Below, in pieces: positions 11,407 through 23,735 of a stretch of DNA of 64,000 nucleotides (its first letter is position 1; each line of letters begins with the position of its first letter). This DNA comes from Labyrinthula sp. Ha (taxonomy: Eukaryota > Sar > Bigyra > Labyrinthulida > Labyrinthulaceae). The DNA is taken from contig JAALGZ010000009.1 in the NCBI GenBank assembly GCA_015227615.1, positions 1,116,001-1,180,000 of the forward strand, read 5' to 3'. A model generated the notes under the pieces. That model was not told where the DNA came from, ran no database searches, and saw only the letters and a list, made by a program, of their open reading frames with translations. The position numbers were made by a program, and so were the translations under genes.

Positions 11407-12453
11407 ATGAATGAAGTTATGCAAACAGTTTTTCCTTTATGGATTGCTTTGAAAAATACCTCTCAAAGTGAGTTTCTCTTGCAAAGTCTAGGAACAGAGT
11501 TGCTTCACCAAGATGAAAGTACTCTTCAAGAAACTAAAGGAACCTTCAGTTGGATCGCTTATATCCAACTCGGTATTTTACTACTTTTCATCAACTGGAG
11601 TCATAGAGCAAGTATAAAACCTTGGGCAAGAAAGATTTTTAATTCCCTTTCAAAAGGTTCAAAAATACCAGCTTGTACTATCTTTAAGTTTTGTCAAGCT
11701 CAATCCGAGTTTTTATGGTACACCACATTCAGTCTACTAGGCTTGAAGTTACTTTTCTTTCGCACAAAGCATCTTTCATGGCTTGAATCCCCATCCACAT
11801 GGTGGGCTGGAGAACCAAACTTTAACTTGGCGATCGAAACTCCAGATCTGTACGCATTTTATACTTTGTATAGCGTAAGATATGCTCAGCAGTTTGTATC
11901 TGTATTTCTAGAACCCAGAAGAAAAGATTTTGTAGAGATGCAAGTTCATCACATTTCCACTGCTTTATTAACTGTTCTTACACTTAAGATTGGGTATCTT
12001 AAGGTTGGCTTAGTTGTTATGGTTCTTATGGATCTTGCTGATCCCTTTCTTCATCTAGGTAAACAGTTTGTTTATCTTAGAGATTACACGCAAGAGAAAA
12101 CGATGAGAAAAATTATGGGGATTTTTGCGGATGTTTGTTTTGGATTATTTGTTCTTTGTTTTATAATAACAAGAATAATTGGATATTCTTATGTTGTGAT
12201 AACTGGATTTGCAATTCACTTTCAGATGAAGATGAATGATGGTGAGAAATTTGATATTTGGAAAGTTTTGCCGAGGATTGAGATATTGGAAACAGTTTGT
12301 TTATTTCTTCTTTTAGTATTATTGATCTTACAATTTTTTTGGTTTTACGAAATAATAAAACTTGTGATCAAAGTATTAAAAGGAGAAGAAGTGGATGATA
12401 GTAGAAGTGAAGTTGATGAAGAAGATACAAATAAAAAGATAAAACAACTCTGA
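11407..12453 (+). CDS. Ceramide synthase (Lag1/TLC domain)
   Basis: This 348-residue multi-pass ER membrane protein should N-acylate sphingoid bases with acyl-CoA to give (dihydro)ceramide. The Lag1 motif is clear: RKDFVEMQVHHISTALL (172-188) with the paired histidines at 181-182. The second part follows as MDLADPFLHLGKQFVYL (208-224). The usual HD...SD there reads MD...AD, so the His before the first Asp (209) is Met. Hydrophobic segments lie at about 48-66, 103-120, 145-168, 185-210, 235-262 and 292-320. The C-terminus is acidic (SRSEVDEEDTN), as in many CerS proteins. Length is normal for the family. The stop is TGA, and no intron is needed. The ATG at 11407 opens the frame after an A-run. 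The gene converges on the next one, with 141 bp between stops. Confidence 0.93.
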   Translation: MNEVMQTVFPLWIALKNTSQSEFLLQSLGTELLHQDESTLQETKGTFSWIAYIQLGILLLFINWSHRASIKPWARKIFNSLSKGSKIPACTIFKFCQAQSEFLWYTTFSLLGLKLLFFRTKHLSWLESPSTWWAGEPNFNLAIETPDLYAFYTLYSVRYAQQFVSVFLEPRRKDFVEMQVHHISTALLTVLTLKIGYLKVGLVVMVLMDLADPFLHLGKQFVYLRDYTQEKTMRKIMGIFADVCFGLFVLCFIITRIIGYSYVVITGFAIHFQMKMNDGEKFDIWKVLPRIEILETVCLFLLLVLLILQFFWFYEIIKLVIKVLKGEEVDDSRSEVDEEDTNKKIKQL

Positions 12454-12509
12454 TATAAACTTTAATAAAAATTTTTCTCTTTTCCAATATTCTAAGAGTA
12501 AATTTTATT

Positions 12510-12525
12510 TACATATATATATATG
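12510..12525. repeat. AT microsatellite in 3' intergenic spacer
   Basis: A short run of alternating T and A sits between the convergent ceramide synthase and membrane-protein genes. It may fall in a shared 3' UTR. Confidence 0.6.
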
Positions 12526-12594
12526 GTGTTTATCTTTGGAAACAGACTCTTAAATACAAAATTAAAACTGACTCTGACCATAACTTTATACCGA

Positions 12595-13692
12595 TTATTC
12601 AACTCTATAATATTCTCTTAGAATAAACGGTTCAATAAATCCAGTATTCATAAAATGTAAAAATCTAAGAAGCAAAAACTGGATATAAATAAATAAGAAT
12701 ATAGAGAGAATAAGACCCAAAATTGCTGCACAAGCAGCCGCGAAGAAAACAAGAACGCTATCAACTCTTAAAAGTAGATTAATTGTATCTAGAATAGAAT
12801 CCAAGTTTATGACAAAAGACTGGGATAAAACTTCTTCGTCATTTAATTGCTGAGTGAGTTCTTTAAAGAGAGACTTTAAGTCAAGAAAGTTTAAATATCT
12901 TGAAATAATCAGTGGCAAACATAAAATTCCTTGATAGATTGATATAAGTATTGGAGTAAAGATAATATAAGTGAATAAACTAAAGTCAAATATAGCTGTA
13001 TAGTTGAATAACAATGTCCATAAAAACAGAACGACAATATAAGCAAGTAAACAGAAAAAACTCAAGTTATCAACTGTATTGACTTTGTTTTCAATATCTA
13101 TCAAGTTACTAAAAAACTCTTGTTGAAGTTCACAGCTTCTATTAAGTTCATTCTCAGTTGTGTTTTGAGAATGAAAAAATTTAGAGCGTAAAAAGCTTTC
13201 AGTCAAAAAAACACCACAATCTTCACCTTGTTCAAGACATAGTCCTTGTAGTTGATACGATTGGAAAATAGTAGTAAGCAAGAGGTTTTCCTGACTAGAG
13301 TTGAAAACAATCTTCTCCAAGAAATTAGGAAGTTTCTCTTTTGCTTCCACAGTAAGAGAACTGCAGTTTGAACCTTCATCTACGCTTTCTACAAGAAAGT
13401 TTACATCAATATCCAAATCCTTGGAAAGAGGAATAAGATCTTGGTATAAGTAAGCAGCCATGTTTTTCCTTACTTTATAACTTATCTCCTCATTTGCAAG
13501 ACTTTCTATTAAAGAGAGTTCTGAGTTGTTGAAGTTCAGTATTACCTTGGATAACTCTACACTGACAGTCATTTGTTCTGTATCTTGGAGAACTTGTAAA
13601 GTTCTATTTGTATCAAGTATATCAATTTCTACTTGATACAAAACAGAACTCAACAAACTATTTACCCACCAGAGAACGTAAAGAAACCACAT
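12595..13692 (-). CDS. Orphan membrane glycoprotein, signal peptide plus ectodomain plus C-terminal TM bundle
   Basis: This 365-residue protein is of no family I recognise. The N-terminus (MWFLYVLWWVNSLLSSVLY) is a good signal peptide or anchor. Residues about 21-207 form a hydrophilic, probably lumenal or extracellular region with four cysteines (110, 152, 159, 187). It has six N-glycosylation sequons (N29, N55, N109, N131, N177, N184). Hydrophobic segments follow at about 210-235, 237-262 and 312-345. The 265-311 loop is amphipathic and could form a coiled helix. The ATG follows an A-rich leader. The gene converges with ceramide synthase, but nothing in the sequence links the two functionally. 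Codon use matches the neighbouring genes, so I take it as a real host gene. Confidence 0.8.
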   Translation of the reverse strand: MWFLYVLWWVNSLLSSVLYQVEIDILDTNRTLQVLQDTEQMTVSVELSKVILNFNNSELSLIESLANEEISYKVRKNMAAYLYQDLIPLSKDLDIDVNFLVESVDEGSNCSSLTVEAKEKLPNFLEKIVFNSSQENLLLTTIFQSYQLQGLCLEQGEDCGVFLTESFLRSKFFHSQNTTENELNRSCELQQEFFSNLIDIENKVNTVDNLSFFCLLAYIVVLFLWTLLFNYTAIFDFSLFTYIIFTPILISIYQGILCLPLIISRYLNFLDLKSLFKELTQQLNDEEVLSQSFVINLDSILDTINLLLRVDSVLVFFAAACAAILGLILSIFLFIYIQFLLLRFLHFMNTGFIEPFILREYYRVE

Positions 13693-16600
13693 TTTTTTTA
13701 TTTGTTTTTTGTTTTTCTATATTAAGGTTTATTTTAAGTTATATTTCATAGCGTATAGTTTAATAATAAGTCTATGTATTACTTTGGGCAATGGAACTGG
13801 GATTATTGAATATCTGTAAGAATTTTATATCGAATCGCTCGACCACTCGCCCAGCAATATGAAATCTGTGGGAAGAAATGTCCCGTTTATATATTCCCGG
13901 TAATAGAACTGACAATAGTATTATAAAAAACGGATTCATATTATATAAATACTATAATAAGGTGAAACTAATTCATCTCTGTTATTATTCATAAAATGTT
14001 TTCTTGAGAATAGGTAGTGAATTATAGGTTGTTTTACAATAAACTTCACACCAAATGAAACCATTGTTACAATATAAGTACTTACATTAAGTTTATTACA
14101 ATATTACTATTTGATTGGAACAGTTTCTGCTCACACCTGTTAACAGGTTAAGGCTAAGTCTAAGAGTGGACAAAACTTTTCACAAAACTGTTCGGCTTTA
14201 AAGTAGAAAACTGAACCACATGTGCTACCTGGTTTGAACAATAGGTTGCCTCTCATTACCCAAAAATTCTCAACGTCCTATTAATATAAGATAACTTCTT
14301 TTAAGTATCTTCGATTCCAGCATGAAACAATACAACTTTGAGTTCAGTTATGGTTTCCATATACTAGGTCCATAGTTGTTTCCAAGCATTTTAAGCTCTG
14401 TTCCTACATACTGCGTTGCTATTTTTAGCAACTTAGAACACTTTTAGGATATAAGACAGTTCTGTGGTTCTGGTTAAGAAATATGTGTATTGAGTTGTTC
14501 ATAATTTTCAAATTCTTTTGGGAGCAAAACAAAATTTTGTCTTTAAAATATTATTTCTATATCTTGCTTTAATACATGACTGTTTGAAACATAGCACTAG
14601 CAGCAGTTAGAGACATGAAACTCCAGTTAGCGAAAACAAATGTTTCCCAGGTCCGGAATCTATTTAGTATGATATTTAAGAAACGGATAGAGCAACTATC
14701 AATTTTGAATGAATCTCAGCTGTACCTATCTTAACCGTTACTCAGCAAGTGTAGATTTGCTACTTGGTGTTAGAAAGTGTAAAGTATGGCTAACCACTTT
14801 CCAAAACCTTAGGACCATTTATTGTCGCTAAATAAAACAAATCATGGTCATGTAACATGAAACAATTAATAGTATGAGTAAAAAGAGGTTAATGGCCTCC
14901 ATTTTGATGATATCAAGCATTAGTTTATAGTTTTCAACTTATTACCCCTAGGTCTATCCAGACTCTGCGATTAACAGGGCAATATGCATGAAATCATTTA
15001 AAAATTTATGTTTTCTAATGCTCCCTAAAGTAACTGGCAAAGTCTGATTGCGCTCCAATCATTAGTTTCGAACAGTTTCTGATGCACAATTTTCCGGTAG
15101 AGTAAGCTCTGATCTTTTTATTAGCATTCTAAGTAGCTCTATCCTTGGTTCTTAACATTCTGGCTTATTGATTTCAAGAATTTAACAATTTCCTATACTC
15201 TTAAGCGAAATGTTTCATCCCTTCTTTACTGAATCTATCCAAAAATGATTCCATGCGATTTGAGCGATCCAGACGTCTAGAGCAGAACATTGATTCCTCA
15301 CCAGTCTACAGGAATGAGTTATTTAGTTAGTCCATACTATTTCCCAACTTGTGTTGCTGCTATAACAGATTTTTTCTGGTGGAAAGCTTTTAAAGCATCT
15401 TTTTTGCTCATTCTTTCTCATAGGATTGTTACTTCATTAACTTTGAGATTTTTTCAAAGAGAAATACTTATCAGATACCCCATTAGAATTCCTATCAGGA
15501 TAGATGTCTTCATTTAAACTGTTTTATTCAAAGAGTATAGTAGTGTTGGTTTTCTTAGTACTATAATTCAAGGTTGTAAATTTATTATTCTACTAATTGA
15601 TTAATAATTCGTAATTATAATGGGATACATCCTCTCCTCGTCCCTAAACAAACACTTTTCAACTCGTACCAAGCGAATTTAGTTCCATTATAGATATATG
15701 GACCGGAATTTCTTCAGTGGTTTCTCTTACCCAGAAACTGAAGGAGTCTGCCTTTAGCAGGTATCGTAGAAATTCAAAGCAAATTTTCATGTGAATAGAA
15801 ATTATACTAGGTCGCAAAAGGGCCTCTTGCAAAAGGGGTATCTAACTTCTTGACTCTAGAACTGGGCTAACATTGAAGAGTGCCTGGCTGACTAGTAGTT
15901 AGGAATAATAAATATATATATATATATTTGTTATAGAAACAAGTAAGAATGGTAATTGTGGATTAGATACTCTAACTTTGGATACTTAAATGAAGTTTAC
16001 GGTTATATTTTGCTTGAAATGTCCTCATGAAATAATAAGTTCAAGTGCTCACCAATATTTTCACCAAAACCTTAAAATTCCTTTCAAAATTACCATAAGA
16101 GAAAAGCTCATAACAGTTTAAGTACAACCTGGATATTTGGAGTTCATTTGCACTAGCCTAAGTTCAAGTGATATCCCCCTTCCTTTCAATTCCAATAGCT
16201 CTTTCAAAATATCTGTTCTATTTATCAAAGGTAAAAATCTCACCGCAGAATTCCTTAAGAGTAGTAGTTGCATCTTCCTTCTCGTTTAGATACTTATTTG
16301 GTTGTTAATGACATTGTAAAGACTTGTTCTTAGAAGGACAGTTCGGATAAAAATTTATCTTGTTGTTTTAAAACTAAGTTATTGACAATGACATTTTCGC
16401 AAACATTGCGATGAATTAAACATAGCTAACTTGGTTTTATGACCTTCCTTAAGTTAACATTGAACAAAAGTACCATTGCTAGAACAATAGTGTGGCCCAT
16501 TGTAGTTTCCTTTAATGGCAAACTAAGTATACGAAGCTCCATATCAAGATAATTTTATTAGAGTTATTATGGGCACTTGACGGCTGAAATAATCTTAGCT

Positions 16601-18479
16601 TGTCATTAATCCCCTCAAATTCAGTATTTGAAACGCACAAAGTCAATTCAAGATTTCACTGTAGAAAACTAAGAAACCTTTTCCAGGATAATGAAGGGAT
16701 ATCATGCAGTTGGCTAATGATACGGTAGAGCAATTAATAGCTTTGAGAGAAGCGTCAAATATCATAATCAGATGATTCTTGTCAGAAAAGTGCAAGTATA
16801 AGACTTAACTATATCATACTCTGTCCTTAACCCCTTTATATCTCAAATCAAGTGCTGGATACCTTGCCACATGTGTTTTTAACTAAATATTTCAGTATAT
16901 CTTCCATAAGATTTATATTTGATAAATAGCAACTCTATTTGAAATCTACTAGTAATTTGTATCTGCTTACATAGAAAAATAGTAAATCAATATCCTAGTG
17001 ATGGATATTTAGATGAACCAAGAAAACAACAAAATAGAGAAAAATCAGTGTCTGTAATTATGACTTCTACTATCCGCTTGAGGAGGTGAGACATTGCCCA
17101 TAATCTTGTTATGTTCGTTTTTAAATGGTATCATACTTCGATTCAAAAAGCCTTTCTAAGAAATAGCGAACTCATAGACATTGATACTGCAAAGTTTTCC
17201 CAAGAGTTCACATCCAACAATTATAATTTGTTTAATACATATACACTTAACCATATAACGTTGCATCTCTCTCTAGCTTGGGCCAATTTATATATAATTG
17301 CACCATTTGGTACTATAGGGATGAAAAAAAAACTGGGTAGTTGTAGTTAAAATATTTTGTTTACGTTTACGTAATGAATAGGCAGGAAATATTTCGTTCT
17401 TTTTATTTTGTTCCAAGTATCCAGCATATCTATTCAGAATAAAAGGTTACTATTTATAGTGGTTCATGATGCATGTAATTCTTATTTACTGGTTAACTTA
17501 CGTCGTACCCAGTAGATCTGGAGTAATTATACTCAAATTGAGTAAAAAAAAATCCACCAATTGCCGGAGACAACGTTGATAACTAGGGTACATTCTAGGT
17601 AGAGCATTACCTATATCATTTTTTTTCTTGTTGGCTCTAATCTAGGAGTCAAAATATAGTAATTTATTTTGCCCCTACATTGATTCAAAATAATACCATT
17701 GTCTTGAATGTTATTCCCCTATTTTCACAATAACCATCACTCTAAGGAAACTCTAGTTTTAATTCAACCAACATATCCAAGCATACAGTTTCATTGCTCC
17801 GGAACCATATATTCCTCTTGATTCAATTAGCCAGAGTAACTTCCCAAAGACATGTTCCACATGCTTAAGCTAAGTCAAACATGTACAGTAAGACGATTTC
17901 CCATAAAATCAAAATTTGATGAGGTGACAAAATATTATGTACTGATTTCAATACAAAATATGATCAAAAACTATAAAAAGAGAAGAAACCAAAGGCAGGA
18001 ACCTTCAACCATATTATTTGAATCCCCGAAAGCCAGTTAAAGATGTAACTTAAGGATATCAAAGTACATATGTCTACTCTAGCTCATAAGAGATGATTAA
18101 AATCAGTAGTGGACCTGCTAGAGCATGATTTAAGTATGAGGTTTTCATATCTCACCACTTCCAGGAGGCAATAAGGTTTACAAAATGGGGTTGGAACTGC
18201 AAAGAGACTCGAGAAATATAAAATAAAATCTAGTTTACGCAAAAATTGCTCATTTACAGTTAGCATTGTGTTTTTCTGGAATTTCTAGGTACATTTTCGT
18301 CTTAATAGACAAGAATCACTACAATCATGTTTTGAAGTACCTGGAAACGTTAAATAATATGGGAAAGAGCGTACAACACAGAGAAAAAATGTGGCGAAAC
18401 AATTAAAAGCCAACTAAATCAGAATTGTGACAGCAAATGATTCTGTTCATTGTAACTATCAGGGCAGTTTATTTGGCAA
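13693..18479. other. Intergenic desert
   Basis: No gene recognised on either strand; only short chance frames. An AT dinucleotide run lies at 15910-15928. Confidence 0.45.
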
Positions 18480-20010
18480 AACACTAGTAAACATTACCAC
18501 GATGAAAGCTATAGAATGAGTTTGCTATACCGAAAAATATTATTAAAATGTTAAAACCTGTGGTAAAAGATGTCTTTAACACGGAGGAAGAATTGATCTA
18601 AATTGGTATTATGCAGAAGGGACAATAACCAGCCTAAATGAACTCAATTTCCAAGAGAATCTATAAATTAAATTAAGAAGTGCATACGGGGATAATATCC
18701 AAATGGATACTACACATGGCATTAGCAAATATAGGTTATTAGTAATTCTTCCTTGCGGGGTCTATTGTTTTCTAAAACTATCAAATTTGAATACAAAACA
18801 ATGCAAAGCGAGTCACGTGTAGATATTATGAAGCTTCTAAAATTGATGGATCTTGAAATTCCAAAAACGACCAGAGCGGATGGAATAAAGTATTGAAAAA
18901 TGCTATTGGGGTAATTGGTGCCTCACATATTCTCTATAGGAAATAGCTGTTAGCGACGTTGAACATATCTGTACCTAGGTTAGCTATAATAAAAACTCAA
19001 CTTTACCTCTAGCTTGTGCGGTGCTTTGACCCAAAAATATCCTGAAGATAAACATCTGGATGCACGTATCGAGAAGATTTTGGCGGGGTTTCAAGATTAC
19101 TCTCAACTGCAAAGTTCAAACAAAAAAGAAAAGAGGTTTTTTGGGAGATGAAGCAAAGGTTTTCCACCTTTTTTCACGGCCCTGATCATATAGTTAAGAT
19201 TTTTTACTCAGCTATCATAGCATATGGAAAGTTGCAGTCCATGTCAAAAACCTTAACCCTCAATGAGGTTTTTAATTGCCACGTGAATACTACGAATAAC
19301 TACATGGGTAGAAATCCAAAAAAAGCCCAAGGATTTAGCAAGGAGGATAATTTGTTTTCACAAGACGCTGATGAAGTTTTCAACGAAGAGTTGAAGCCGC
19401 TGTGAAGTTGTTGTATTGTTGAAAAATCTAGTGGGCATAAACTCATTGCACGCGATTCAATCGAGAAACATAAGATTAGACATGTACTATAATTAACTAA
19501 TAGGGATAGGGTTACAGTTAGTTATTGCAGTTGTGACACTTAGAAAAGCCCTCTTTTACTTGCAGGGACTATGGTGGATATGGTATTTGTAGAAGAATAT
19601 ATTATTTTAGTTCTTGGAGATATTTCAATATGATAGAAGTTTCAGGATCAGGCTTCTTACAATTTTTTTACGGGGGAGGTGACGTTGTAGTTCTGGATCT
19701 AAAGGGATTTTAGAGATCAAGGTTAAGATTCCACCATTTGATCATGATCATGTACCAAAAGAGCGGAAAACTAAGTACCCGAAGCTTCTATCTGCATGTA
19801 AAGTGTTCTTTGAAGAGCCAAAAGTAGCACCGAAGACTGAAAGAAAGCCTACAAGATAGTTCTGAAAATTACCGAAACATTGTAGGAAAAACCAAATGGT
19901 AATTACGTGGGTATGGAGGAGATACTGTTAGAGAGAGGGATCATGTTTGCGTTACCAAAGAAGAGGATAAGTGGGGGGGTGGAGAAAGGGTGGTTGAATG
20001 AAGCAAATCC
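18480..20010 (+). other. Cluster of protein-like open segments, unidentified (decayed gene or element)
   Basis: Several short plus-strand segments read like real protein although no single frame is long. Examples are AIPKNIIKMLKPVVKDVF near 18520, YPEDKHLDARIEKILAGF near 19040, an ATG frame of 84 residues at 19149-19405 ending in DADEVFNEELKPL, and KIPPFDHDHVPKERKTKYP near 19720. GC content rises to a gene-like level. I cannot join them with GT...AG introns of the size seen elsewhere, nor assign a family. It is most likely an old, eroded coding sequence. Confidence 0.35.
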
Positions 20011-21133
20011 CCCAACTAACCTTCATGTTAGATAACTGACGATCTCCCTTATTCTCTTCCTCTTGTTTTCTGGAGCCACCAACATAATGTATAAGAAATA
20101 ATACCATCCCTTTTTTCTTTTTCTTTTGGTGTTCGTGAAATTTCTAATTTGTGAATCCCCTTGAACCTAATTCCCTTTACTTTTGCTTCATCCGTGTCAA
20201 ACATTCTTATTGTAATAACAGCTGATCCTTACATTCTACCAATCACTTTCAAGTAACATTTCCAACCCTATTTCATATTCTGCTTCTTGACTCTTCATAT
20301 TTTTTGTTTTTTCCACTTTTTGTATAATGTAGATAAACAACCCCTTTGGGTAGTAACCGAGCGTATAAAATAGAAAAATATACACCTACTTTGCATGCAC
20401 TTTTTCCCGGTAGAATAATTTTTTTAAGTATAATTTTCTTGCGCTTAGTTGTATGATGTGTTTTCCAAAATGTTTTGATCCATGTCTAAGCAATCAAAAC
20501 ATTCAATTTAAGCCTTATTCTCCATCAGAATAGCCACTTTAGAACTCTCTATACCTTTAACAGATGTATAGCATCAGTTTGGACTCTCAAATTATCATCA
20601 TCTTGGGATCGTTTGCCTGATCCAGTTTGAGGCATTAGTTGATAAAATTTCAAAAGATATTTGCATATACTTTTGAGCCTTGTCTCTATCATGGTATCAG
20701 CTATTCAGTTCTCTTTGTTCTGAATATATTCCCTGTATTAGATTTGTGACTTCAAATATCATCTTCTGTCATTTGCTTGCTTAATCCGTTTTGAAACTAG
20801 CTTGTGCATGTTGTCTTGACTCTGAGCCCTCATCGAATATTGAATAGACGCAAGAAGTTGTCATCATCATAATCATTCTTCTTTGTGTCAAGGTTTGGAC
20901 GTGATACTTATGCTTGTTCTATAATTTGTAATTGAAGTTTTTCTCGCTTCTTTTCTTGGATGATCATCTTACCCAGTCAAACAATTGAGTAAATGAGAAT
21001 TAGGAGCATCTGACTCTAGCGTTAGAAAGTTCTTTTAGCCTGTTCAACGTTATGGAAACAAGCTGTTTCCATAATCCCATTTTGGTTGACCACAAGAGAT
21101 GGCGATGCAAGCCAGAATTCAGCCTCAAACGTA

Positions 21134-21357
21134 TCTAGGGGTTTGATTTGATTTGTTGATAATTTATCAATACGAAATTTGCCTTTATTTTACTTATTGA
21201 TTGATTGTAAAAATTACACAACCATCTTGATTGGTAATTGATATTCAAAACAAATTTAGAATCATTTGTTAAAAATGAAAACCCAAATTCCTTTATTAAT
21301 AATCAGAATCAAAATGAATATGAAATGATTGTTGACAATTCTTATCAAATCCGACCT
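21134..21357 (+). repeat. Dispersed repeat, copy A
   Basis: About 220 bp beginning TAGGGGTTTGATTTGATTTG and including the 15-bp palindrome TTGATAATTTATCAA. It aligns over most of its length with the copy near 28.3 kb: both have TTTATCAATA, then ATTGA.TGATT, AACCATCTTGATT/AACAATTTTGATT, and later AATCATTTG...AAATTCC.TTATTAA and ATCAAATCCGA/ATTAAATCCGA. The 90-residue open frame inside it (21238-21510, opening on TTG) is probably meaningless. Confidence 0.5.
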
Positions 21358-22694
21358 GTAGCTGTAACTTGTACTTTGCGCATTGACTTTGATTTTCACC
21401 TGAAGCTTAATAGCAAATCAATTTGTAACAAAGAGCCAAGAATATTGCATGCAACAAAACGAACCGGTCTTAGAAGGAGGTTTCCGCGTAAACTTCACAC
21501 ATTAAGTTAATATTTTCTTTCTTGGATGCGAATCGTTTTTCGTTTCACTTGATAGCTTTTTGCACAGCTTTATTCGGTACAAACATGTTCTCAAAAAAAA
21601 CTGTGCGCAATGCTTTAAGCCTGCCTATGCAAGGAATACTACCTCCTAGCTATGTGTCATATGTATTTCTTTTTAACACAGTTTTCCATACGCGCTTCTA
21701 TTTTTTTTGATTAACAGTTTGGGTCATTTCAACCATCTGACTTTGATCACCTCGAGAGAAATTATTTCTGAAATTATTGTGAAACATGGTGAAAGGAAAA
21801 GGATCACATATCTAGTTGACATTGCTGTTGAAAGGTTGCAGCACTTCTTGAGTTTCAAATTACAAGGCTATATATCTTGATTCCATGGCAACAAAAATCT
21901 CATCTGTAGAGCAATAGGTCATGGATGGCGAAGCCATTTCAGTACATAGTTGTTCTGGGCCAAAGATGCTTAAAGTTCCAGGTTTTCTTGGTTATCCAAG
22001 CTAATTTTCATTAGAGCACCAAAAGGGGCAATGTAGGAGCTTCAGTGTAACACTAGGCTCATAAGAACTAATTCTTATTGGTAACCTGCTGTTCATGTCT
22101 CAAGTTTGAGTTAACTTGAGTTGGTCTATGACTTGATTATTTTCAAGCTAACAACTCCTTTAAAATGTAAAAACCCCTTAATACGCTTGCGAGCTGAGTT
22201 TGTAATTTTTCCTAGTGTTGTACCCTTCATGTTTAACTATATTTCAACAGTAGATTGATTATCTTTCAGAAAGTTAAGGCTAATTAGAATGTGCTTGTAT
22301 CTTTCTAAGAATGAAAATAAGGTAATGACATAGCTTCTTAAACTCCAACAGTTTAAATAATCCTTGTGAATGATGGTACGTTTACTCTTAAGGTTTACAA
22401 TTATTAAATCAACAGCTTGAGTAACTAATCAAGTATTGATCATAATACGAAGAACGAAAGCAAAACTATCACTAACCCAGAACGTACAGTACAGAATAAA
22501 ATATAAGAGCCGCTAAGCCAGATCCCTACATTTCCTAGAGTTACAAATCCAACTCTCATTAAAAAACAGCTTGGTCCTAATATTGTTCAAAAAAAAAGAT
22601 TTTTCGCACTTACGAATACTTCCAGTAAAGTCACCTCTCTTAATATTGCATCCCTTGAAAGGTCACCAAGCATATTCCTTCAAAATGTTCGACA

Positions 22695-23621
22695 TCAATC
22701 AAGCTTAATTATAGGAAGAGTCTTCGACATGGTTTCACATGTCAGGTCAATAATTTGTCCAGCTGCTTCAGCCTCCTTTACCTGCTCTTCTATAATTTCT
22801 TCAATATCTTTCTCCTTAACTAAGGTAATTCCACCGGAAAATGTCTCGTTTTTGGGCTTTTTATTCAAGATCTCCCTCTCTATGATGCGGACTTTTTTTC
22901 GCACTTGCGCTAATTCAGTTTCATCTTGATCTGTTTCTTCCCCATCTTCAAACTCACTATAGAAATCACCCTCTTCGGCATAATACTCAGCTTCTTGTTC
23001 ATCATCATCATAATACACCTCTTCCTCCTCTCTTTGATTTGACGGTTCTTCTTCGTAATACTCATCTTCCTCAGTTTCTTCCCCATTGTCATTATCATTA
23101 CTTCCCTCTTCAGTAGATTTAACACGGCTAGACGCGCGCCTTTTTCTACTTTCAAAACCGCTGCATCGAGCATGATTTGAGGGAAGATGATGCCTCTCAT
23201 GTCTAGGAGGGTATCTATTATATTGTTGGTAACTAGAATATCCTATTGGGTTATGTCTTTCATATCTTCTTGGAGAATAATGGTATGAATTATAATTTCT
23301 TATAGAAACAAAAGTACTTCTTGGAGTTCTTTGCTCCACTGAATTTATCGTTTCTTCCCCTCGAGGTTTGCCTGAAAATGACTCTGAGCGATTATAGGTA
23401 ATATTACGGTATACTGGTCGAAAAGAATTTTCTCGGGAGCGTGAACTATTTCCTTTTTCGCTAGAAGCAAAAGAATTTTGACCTCGGTAGTTCCTGAATC
23501 TTGTTGTCCTGCCATTTCTCCTTTCTCGATAATTTGCACGATCTGGACGATAACTGTTTTCTAAATTGGTTCTAGAACGACCACTTTGAAAAGTTCTTGG
23601 TCTTTTCCTATCTCGATACAT
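22695..23621 (-). CDS. Low-complexity protein: Arg/Tyr/Ser-rich N-half, acidic middle
   Basis: 308 residues with no recognised domain. Residues 1-165 are rich in Arg, Tyr, Ser and Asn (for example RRYERHNPIGYSSYQQYNRY), as in RNA-binding, condensate-forming proteins. A short basic KRRASSRVK stretch could be a nuclear localisation signal. About 170-235 is strongly acidic (runs of Glu with Tyr). The C-terminal 70 residues are less biased, with a helical segment EKDIEEIIEEQVKEAEAAG and an end LTCETMSKTLPIIKLD that may be the conserved part. An RNA-related nuclear role is only a guess from composition. The ATG is at 23621. The gene diverges from the kinase with 114 bp between starts. Confidence 0.75.
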   Translation of the reverse strand: MYRDRKRPRTFQSGRSRTNLENSYRPDRANYRERRNGRTTRFRNYRGQNSFASSEKGNSSRSRENSFRPVYRNITYNRSESFSGKPRGEETINSVEQRTPRSTFVSIRNYNSYHYSPRRYERHNPIGYSSYQQYNRYPPRHERHHLPSNHARCSGFESRKRRASSRVKSTEEGSNDNDNGEETEEDEYYEEEPSNQREEEEVYYDDDEQEAEYYAEEGDFYSEFEDGEETDQDETELAQVRKKVRIIEREILNKKPKNETFSGGITLVKEKDIEEIIEEQVKEAEAAGQIIDLTCETMSKTLPIIKLD

Positions 23622-23735
23622 CGCATCTCAAGATCAAACAACTTTTCTTTCTTTTTTTTCCTGGTTAGAATTGATCATTATCGCAATATGATTGGATGAG
23701 AAAATCTTAACAGCAATATCACTGGTTTATTAATA
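23622..23735. promoter_or_regulatory. Short bidirectional promoter region
   Basis: This 114-bp gap between two divergent starts must hold both 5' UTRs and core promoters if both genes are real. It contains a T-rich tract (CTTTTCTTTCTTTTTTTT) on the side of the low-complexity gene. No TATA element is obvious. Confidence 0.5.

Noticed and set aside
19480-19520. TAGGGATAGGGTTA as telomere-like sequence
   Set aside because: Only two imperfect units and no array; chance.
21238-21510. 90-codon frame as a gene
   Set aside because: It opens on TTG and overlaps a dispersed repeat whose other copy does not keep the frame.
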